Origin: Berkiella sp964496435
GTDB taxonomy: Bacteria > Pseudomonadota > Gammaproteobacteria > Berkiellales > Berkiellaceae
Assembly: GCA_964496435.1 (NCBI GenBank)
Contig: CAZBZP010000016.1
Span: 1-64,000 of the forward strand
Length of the DNA: 64,000 nucleotides
Direction of reading: 5' to 3'
How positions within the stretch are numbered: the stretch's first letter is position 1; each line of letters starts with the position of its first letter. A model generated the notes under the pieces. That model worked only from the letters and a program-made list of their open reading frames with translations. It had not been told where the DNA came from and did no database searches. The position numbers were made by a program, and so were the translations under genes. Positions 59,793 through 64,000 of the stretch are shown here, in pieces.

Positions 59793-60242
59793 CTAATTAC
59801 AAATCGGAGAGCCATCATTTCTAAATTGTTCTTTATCCTTTCGTTCCATTTTATCCTTGTATTGATTTTCCGTTAAATTAATATCGGCTATTTCTTTAGT
59901 AATTTTCACTAACTGCGCATCGCGATATCTTCTGATTCTGCTGTATTCTTCCAATTCCTTGATAATTTGATCTTGCGCTACTGTGTCTTTGGTTTTCTCC
60001 AACAGCACTAAACGTTTAATCAAATTACTTTTCTTCATTTCTGCTTTTTCTATCTCAACTCTTGATTGAATTTTTTTAAATTCTAGGCTTTCTAGTAGAG
60101 TAGATTTAATTTTTTCCAAATTTTCCAAAATATCTTGTGATTTTTCTTGGCGAATAAATACTTTGACTCGAATTAGTTCAAATTCCTGCATCATTTGTTT
60201 GAATGATTTTCCATGTTCAGATGCTCCGTCGAACATCATCAT
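59793..60242 (-). CDS. Small coiled-coil hypothetical protein, 149 aa
   Basis: Not recognised. Helical throughout, with coiled-coil heptads (about 30-130). Three ATGs in a row begin the frame; GAGGTG lies five bases before the first. The gene ends 8 bp before the 100-aa gene and starts about 125 bp after the end of icmO, so it may begin the transcript that includes the giant gene. The fold recalls small coiled-coil export or flagellar chaperones (FliJ-like length), but no specific family is recognised. Confidence 0.6.
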   Translation of the reverse strand: MMMFDGASEHGKSFKQMMQEFELIRVKVFIRQEKSQDILENLEKIKSTLLESLEFKKIQSRVEIEKAEMKKSNLIKRLVLLEKTKDTVAQDQIIKELEEYSRIRRYRDAQLVKITKEIADINLTENQYKDKMERKDKEQFRNDGSPICN

Positions 60243-60366
60243 AAATTCACCTCAAAGTTAGCATACAAAAACTTAGGTGCATCCACACCTCAATCAAAAC
60301 ATCCTTGAACTAATATTTATTAGACTAAGCATACTGTAAAAAGTTGCAGATTTATCTGCTGAGCTT

Positions 60367-62733
60367 TTACTCATTTGCTTTACTTGACCCGCCCTGCAGG
60401 TATTGCCCGAACATCTCATTAAGCTGTTCCATTGCGTCAAAGACCCCTTCAATATCCTTGCGTAATACATCTTTGGGGGGATAATAAGTCGCTTTGATAA
60501 TGTCATTAATAATGTTGTCGGCTGTTTTAAAGGCATCTGCTTCTGCTTGCCCACAGAGTCTCTCAATATGCATTAATGCTTCACGCGTGCGTCCGCGCAA
60601 CAATAATGGATTGGAAAAACGCTTCATATCTTCTTCGCCTACGATGGGTACGGCAAAGTCTGGTACGTGTACAGGCGTAAAAGCATGAACCTCATTATCA
60701 AACTCCTGAGATTGCTCTGCTTCAATTTCTTCCCGCACTTTGCGTTGTTTATCAACTTCTTTTTCCAAAATAGCAATCACGGCTGCAATCGAGCGTTCAA
60801 AGGGTTTTAAGGTATGATAGGTAACGCAAGCTTGTGCAACGGTATTAATATCCTCGCTTTGCGCTGGTGGCTCCATGACAAAATTAGGCGCACCAAACAC
60901 TTGAGCAAAACGACGAATTCTTTTGTCTAAATTTAACAAAGTGCTATCTGATGGTTTCTCAACACATAAATATTGATTAACCTGCATCCTTTTAGCTGGT
61001 TTGGGTGCAGCATAAAACATACGAGCACGAATAATTTTTGAACGCCAGAAAATATGCGCATCACCTTCGCGTTGATCTCTTAAATCTAACAAGTCAATAC
61101 GTGATCGTTTTTCAATAGAGGCATTACGGGTATCTAAATAGTTATTCGTCATGCTACCCGCGTTTACTTGGAATCCGCTAACACTGGTTGCATAAGTTTC
61201 ACCGGCTGTTTTATTGAAAAACTCCCAGGTATCCGTGGGATCTTCCATTTTCATACATATTTTAATGTTACAGTTCGCACCAATGGATGCGGCTTCTTCT
61301 TTTGAGGCTTTCTGGAACGCGGGCAAATCTTGTCCGGCAAAGATAGCAGAGAAACCTAAAGAACGGGCCTGGGCTGGCACCACCGCGAATCCTGGCACCG
61401 CATAATAACCGTACTCGTCCATGATGCACACATAAGGTGTTGGTGAATTGGTGGGTTTACGCAAAATAACGTCGCGATAGTCACCTTCTACCTCGTCACC
61501 TAAGCCTGCTGCCATCATAGACTTTAAGGAAGCAATAATAATTTTTCCTAAGTTTGATAATTCTTCAGGTGATTTTTCCAAGGCTGGCAATAGCACAACT
61601 AAGATACGTCGATTTAGTACGACGTCTTTTAAATCCACTTCGGCCAGATTGGTACGCACAATGTGAGAATAAGTATCTGCCAACGAAGAGAATACCCGGC
61701 CTAGCTGCATGGTAATAAAGCCATGTTGTTCTCGCACTTCACCTGCCTGGTTCCCTTTTTTGGATTTGTTATAACCTGGCAAGTTATAAATATAGTTATC
61801 CAGTGGTTCAAGAAATGCGCTATTCACCGCATCTAAAGGTACTGATTCGCGTTCGTTGATAGGAAATCGTCTATCAACCACAATTTGTTCTAATTTTTCT
61901 AGCATGAAATAGCTACGAATGACGTTAGCATCGATCAAGATATGTCCTTCGTCTCTCATACCCACTAAAATTTTCATAAGGGCTTCCACGAAGGAAATAG
62001 CACGGCCTTTCCACATATCACCGTCACCACCGCCACCGCCGGAGTCCATTAAGCTCACCACCAGCTGGGTTAACATACTGGAGGAGCCATTGGCAAAGGG
62101 ATTCATGGTATTTGAAAGGCGTGATTTTTGCGCACCGATAACGTCTCTTGCACCTGTCATGAAATTGATAAGCAACATGTCATCATCGCGGCCCATGCGA
62201 CGCACCATACCAAAGACCTTGGCATACAGTGAGTTATCACCTTTACCGTCGATGTAGATGAAGCCGCTGCCTTGCGCCAATGAATTAAAGGCTATCGAGA
62301 CTAAGGATTCTGTTTTACCAGAACCGGTTGAACCAAAGATAAGCACGTGAGTACGCATGTCATCGTTGGAAAACCATAGTTCTTTGCCCGAACTTTTTTC
62401 ATTGCCAAAAAAGGCAATACCCGCAGCAGGCCTTGGTTTCTGCGTACCTGGGATGCAATCGTTATAATCGGGAAGTTTGGAAATTAAAGGCATTTTAAAA
62501 GGCAAGGTGACTTTACGTGTGTAGGCATAAACAAATAATAATATGCCTATCACCCCCATCAAATCCGCTATGGTTGGCACGAGAATACATATACCAATAC
62601 CCATGCCCAGCATCATTGCGACATATAAGGGATTGGATAAAAATTCTTCAATACGCTCCCCTAAAGGTCGCGTATCCCGCGCCATCTCCCGGGCGCCATG
62701 CTCATGTTTCTCTTCTAACCCACGTATTGTCAT
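60367..62733 (-). CDS. icmO: Type IV coupling protein IcmO/DotL
   Basis: VirD4-like ATPase that receives Dot/Icm substrates at the inner membrane. Two membrane segments (about 34-72) precede the Walker A motif GSTGSGKTE (about 133-141) and Walker B YVCIMDEYG (near 436). 788 residues, matching L. pneumophila DotL (783). The C-terminal about 180 residues would form the tail that binds IcmS, IcmW and LvgA. GGAGGGAGGGGG precedes the ATG. icmP lies directly upstream, the conserved icmP-icmO order. The effector-like island lies immediately downstream in the same direction. Confidence 0.97.
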   Translation of the reverse strand: MTIRGLEEKHEHGAREMARDTRPLGERIEEFLSNPLYVAMMLGMGIGICILVPTIADLMGVIGILLFVYAYTRKVTLPFKMPLISKLPDYNDCIPGTQKPRPAAGIAFFGNEKSSGKELWFSNDDMRTHVLIFGSTGSGKTESLVSIAFNSLAQGSGFIYIDGKGDNSLYAKVFGMVRRMGRDDDMLLINFMTGARDVIGAQKSRLSNTMNPFANGSSSMLTQLVVSLMDSGGGGGDGDMWKGRAISFVEALMKILVGMRDEGHILIDANVIRSYFMLEKLEQIVVDRRFPINERESVPLDAVNSAFLEPLDNYIYNLPGYNKSKKGNQAGEVREQHGFITMQLGRVFSSLADTYSHIVRTNLAEVDLKDVVLNRRILVVLLPALEKSPEELSNLGKIIIASLKSMMAAGLGDEVEGDYRDVILRKPTNSPTPYVCIMDEYGYYAVPGFAVVPAQARSLGFSAIFAGQDLPAFQKASKEEAASIGANCNIKICMKMEDPTDTWEFFNKTAGETYATSVSGFQVNAGSMTNNYLDTRNASIEKRSRIDLLDLRDQREGDAHIFWRSKIIRARMFYAAPKPAKRMQVNQYLCVEKPSDSTLLNLDKRIRRFAQVFGAPNFVMEPPAQSEDINTVAQACVTYHTLKPFERSIAAVIAILEKEVDKQRKVREEIEAEQSQEFDNEVHAFTPVHVPDFAVPIVGEEDMKRFSNPLLLRGRTREALMHIERLCGQAEADAFKTADNIINDIIKATYYPPKDVLRKDIEGVFDAMEQLNEMFGQYLQGGSSKANE

Positions 62734-62764
62734 ACGACCCCCTCCCTCCTACTCTGAAGGGAAA

Positions 62765-63922
62765 TTAATTCGATGTTGCTTGTGGCAACTGCTCATTTTC
62801 ATCAGGAATATAAACCATCATTGCAAGGGCTTTTTCCAATGCATTAACAGCTTCATCAACCATGGGTACCGTTAAGGGCCTACCCATTTCTTTTTCTGCA
62901 TAAAAGTGCGCGAACACGCCTGATACTTCAGGGACACTGACTTGTCTTCCCACGCAATTTAATACGTACCATAAACGTCTATCTAAAGGTTTTAACCATA
63001 AAAAGTCGGCCGAAGGTAATACCCCATCCACTCTGGCAAGGAGTAACATCTCAGCCATCGTTGTTAGTACATAAGCGTGTTTTTGTGTGCATTTTACCAC
63101 CGCTTTTGCCTTTGCATATTTTTTCAAATATTCTTCGGTGTCGGAATAATCCACTTGCCCTTTGGCTGCACTTTTGGATAGTTTGCCTAAATAAGCACGA
63201 CACGCATCGGTATCATGCTCAACTCTTGCGCAAAAAGCGGCAAAAATTGCCTTGGTATGTGGTGGTAAGTTATCAACACCTGTCCACAAAGGACCCAACT
63301 GATTAGCAAAAGACTGGAATGCTAATTCACGAATAACCGTGGCTTTGGCCACGCCTTCAGATTTCCAAGCGGCCTTGTGATCCGATGTCAGTTCAACTTT
63401 TAATAATTTCTCAGCTCTGGCAAATTGCATTGGGTTCATCGACATTGCCCAAGGGCCTTTATCAATGTCTTCTTCAATTAAATTTAAATTGGCAATCGGT
63501 GAAATTTGAGGATAATTTTCTTTTTCTTGTTGCGCGAGGGTATCCATGTTATAGGCTTTGGTAAAACGCATGGTAGCATGGCCTTTAAACATAATAATAA
63601 CCATGACTAACAATAAAAAGGTCACAGGATATTTTAAATAATTACCAATATACTCGCTGTATTTTCCTGCAATATCCAGGGTTAATGAAGCAGGATCAGT
63701 ATGTGCAATCCCTAATCCATTGATAATGGTTCGCAAGCCTTCATTATCGATAAAAAATAATATGGCCATGGCTTCATATTTTTTAAGCATGATGAAACCC
63801 TGTATTATCTGCTTATCGTAGAAGTGCCATACAATAAAGCCTATCACGGTTATTGCAGCTAAGCCCCACAGTAGCCCATAGGTATCTTTATCTTCACCTT
63901 GACCGCCGCCGCCTTGTGCCAT
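62765..63922 (-). CDS. icmP: Dot/Icm coupling-complex protein IcmP/DotM
   Basis: Inner-membrane partner of DotL, whose cytosolic domain recognises acidic effector signals in Legionella. Two or three membrane segments at the N-terminus (about 14-36 and 97-113), then a cytosolic domain. 385 residues (about 376 in L. pneumophila). It starts with a glutamine/glycine-rich stretch (MAQGGGGQGEDKD), as in other IcmP proteins. AGAGG lies eight bases before the ATG. It ends 31 bp before icmO. Confidence 0.95.
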   Translation of the reverse strand: MAQGGGGQGEDKDTYGLLWGLAAITVIGFIVWHFYDKQIIQGFIMLKKYEAMAILFFIDNEGLRTIINGLGIAHTDPASLTLDIAGKYSEYIGNYLKYPVTFLLLVMVIIMFKGHATMRFTKAYNMDTLAQQEKENYPQISPIANLNLIEEDIDKGPWAMSMNPMQFARAEKLLKVELTSDHKAAWKSEGVAKATVIRELAFQSFANQLGPLWTGVDNLPPHTKAIFAAFCARVEHDTDACRAYLGKLSKSAAKGQVDYSDTEEYLKKYAKAKAVVKCTQKHAYVLTTMAEMLLLARVDGVLPSADFLWLKPLDRRLWYVLNCVGRQVSVPEVSGVFAHFYAEKEMGRPLTVPMVDEAVNALEKALAMMVYIPDENEQLPQATSN

Positions 63923-63972
63923 TGTTGTTACCTCTTGCTAATTATCTCTCGTCGCTTTTTTAGTTAATCCAA

Positions 63973-64000
63973 TTAGTCATACATCAAGTCATCTAAAGGC
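63973..64000 (-). CDS. C-terminal end of an upstream gene (possibly icmQ)
   Basis: The last open codons on the minus strand read PLDDLMYD and then TAA (63973-63975), 50 bases before icmP. In Legionella and Coxiella the gene before icmP is icmQ, so this may be its end. Eight residues are too few to confirm it, and a chance open stretch is possible. Confidence 0.3.

Overview
The window looks like chromosome from an intracellular gammaproteobacterium of the order Legionellales (Legionella / Coxiella / Berkiella / Aquicella type). Two things point there. The first is a Dot/Icm type IVB secretion system: icmX, icmW, icmV, two dotA paralogues, icmO/dotL and icmP/dotM. The second is a gammaproteobacterial housekeeping cluster, rpsB-tsf-pyrH-frr-uppS-cdsA-dxr-rseP-bamA-skp-lpxD-fabZ-lpxA-lpxB-rnhB-dnaE, with map and glnD divergent from it. 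The DNA is AT-rich by eye. I found no tRNA, rRNA, CRISPR array or complete insertion sequence.

Layout. Positions 1-8160 are accessory: a long direct repeat, a fatty acid desaturase, several unrecognised proteins, a BrnQ-type amino acid carrier and a putative effector (5193-6941) with a Gly-Thr-Cys motif. Positions 8275-27130 (minus strand) are the envelope/translation/replication cluster. It is interrupted between rseP and bamA by an RRM protein gene, a perfect 13-bp bidirectional terminator and a probable structured RNA. Positions 27422-30920 (plus) carry map and glnD. Positions 31074-33524 carry what look like domesticated mobile-element proteins: a serine-recombinase homologue without its catalytic serine, and a protein with a transposase-type zinc ribbon but no DDE domain. 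Positions 33531-36867 hold an acidic unknown protein and a BCCT transporter.

Positions 36974-44296 are the first Dot/Icm locus: icmX, a small Gly-rich exported protein and icmW on the minus strand, with icmV, dotA and a second dotA on the plus strand. Directly downstream, 44417-46694 encodes an ATP-grasp ligase and a glutamate-decarboxylase-like PLP enzyme with overlapping reading frames, probably a small-molecule pathway. Positions 46721-60242 (minus) look like an effector island. It holds a 273-aa protein, an 808-aa coiled-coil protein, a 3047-aa giant and two small proteins. The giant begins with a domain resembling the SidE-family phosphodiesterase (phosphoribosyl-ubiquitin deconjugase) of Legionella, with all three expected catalytic residues in place. 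Its coiled-coil module of about 470 residues is repeated inside the protein and again in the 808-aa neighbour. Positions 60367-63922 are icmO/dotL and icmP/dotM, the coupling complex that would recruit such substrates.

Two 100-N gaps (6974-7073 and 23059-23158) are each flanked by identical 55-bp direct repeats. They look like unmerged assembly overlaps rather than missing sequence. Collapsing the second restores an intact cdsA.

All assignments come from reading motifs and gene order. No database search was possible.
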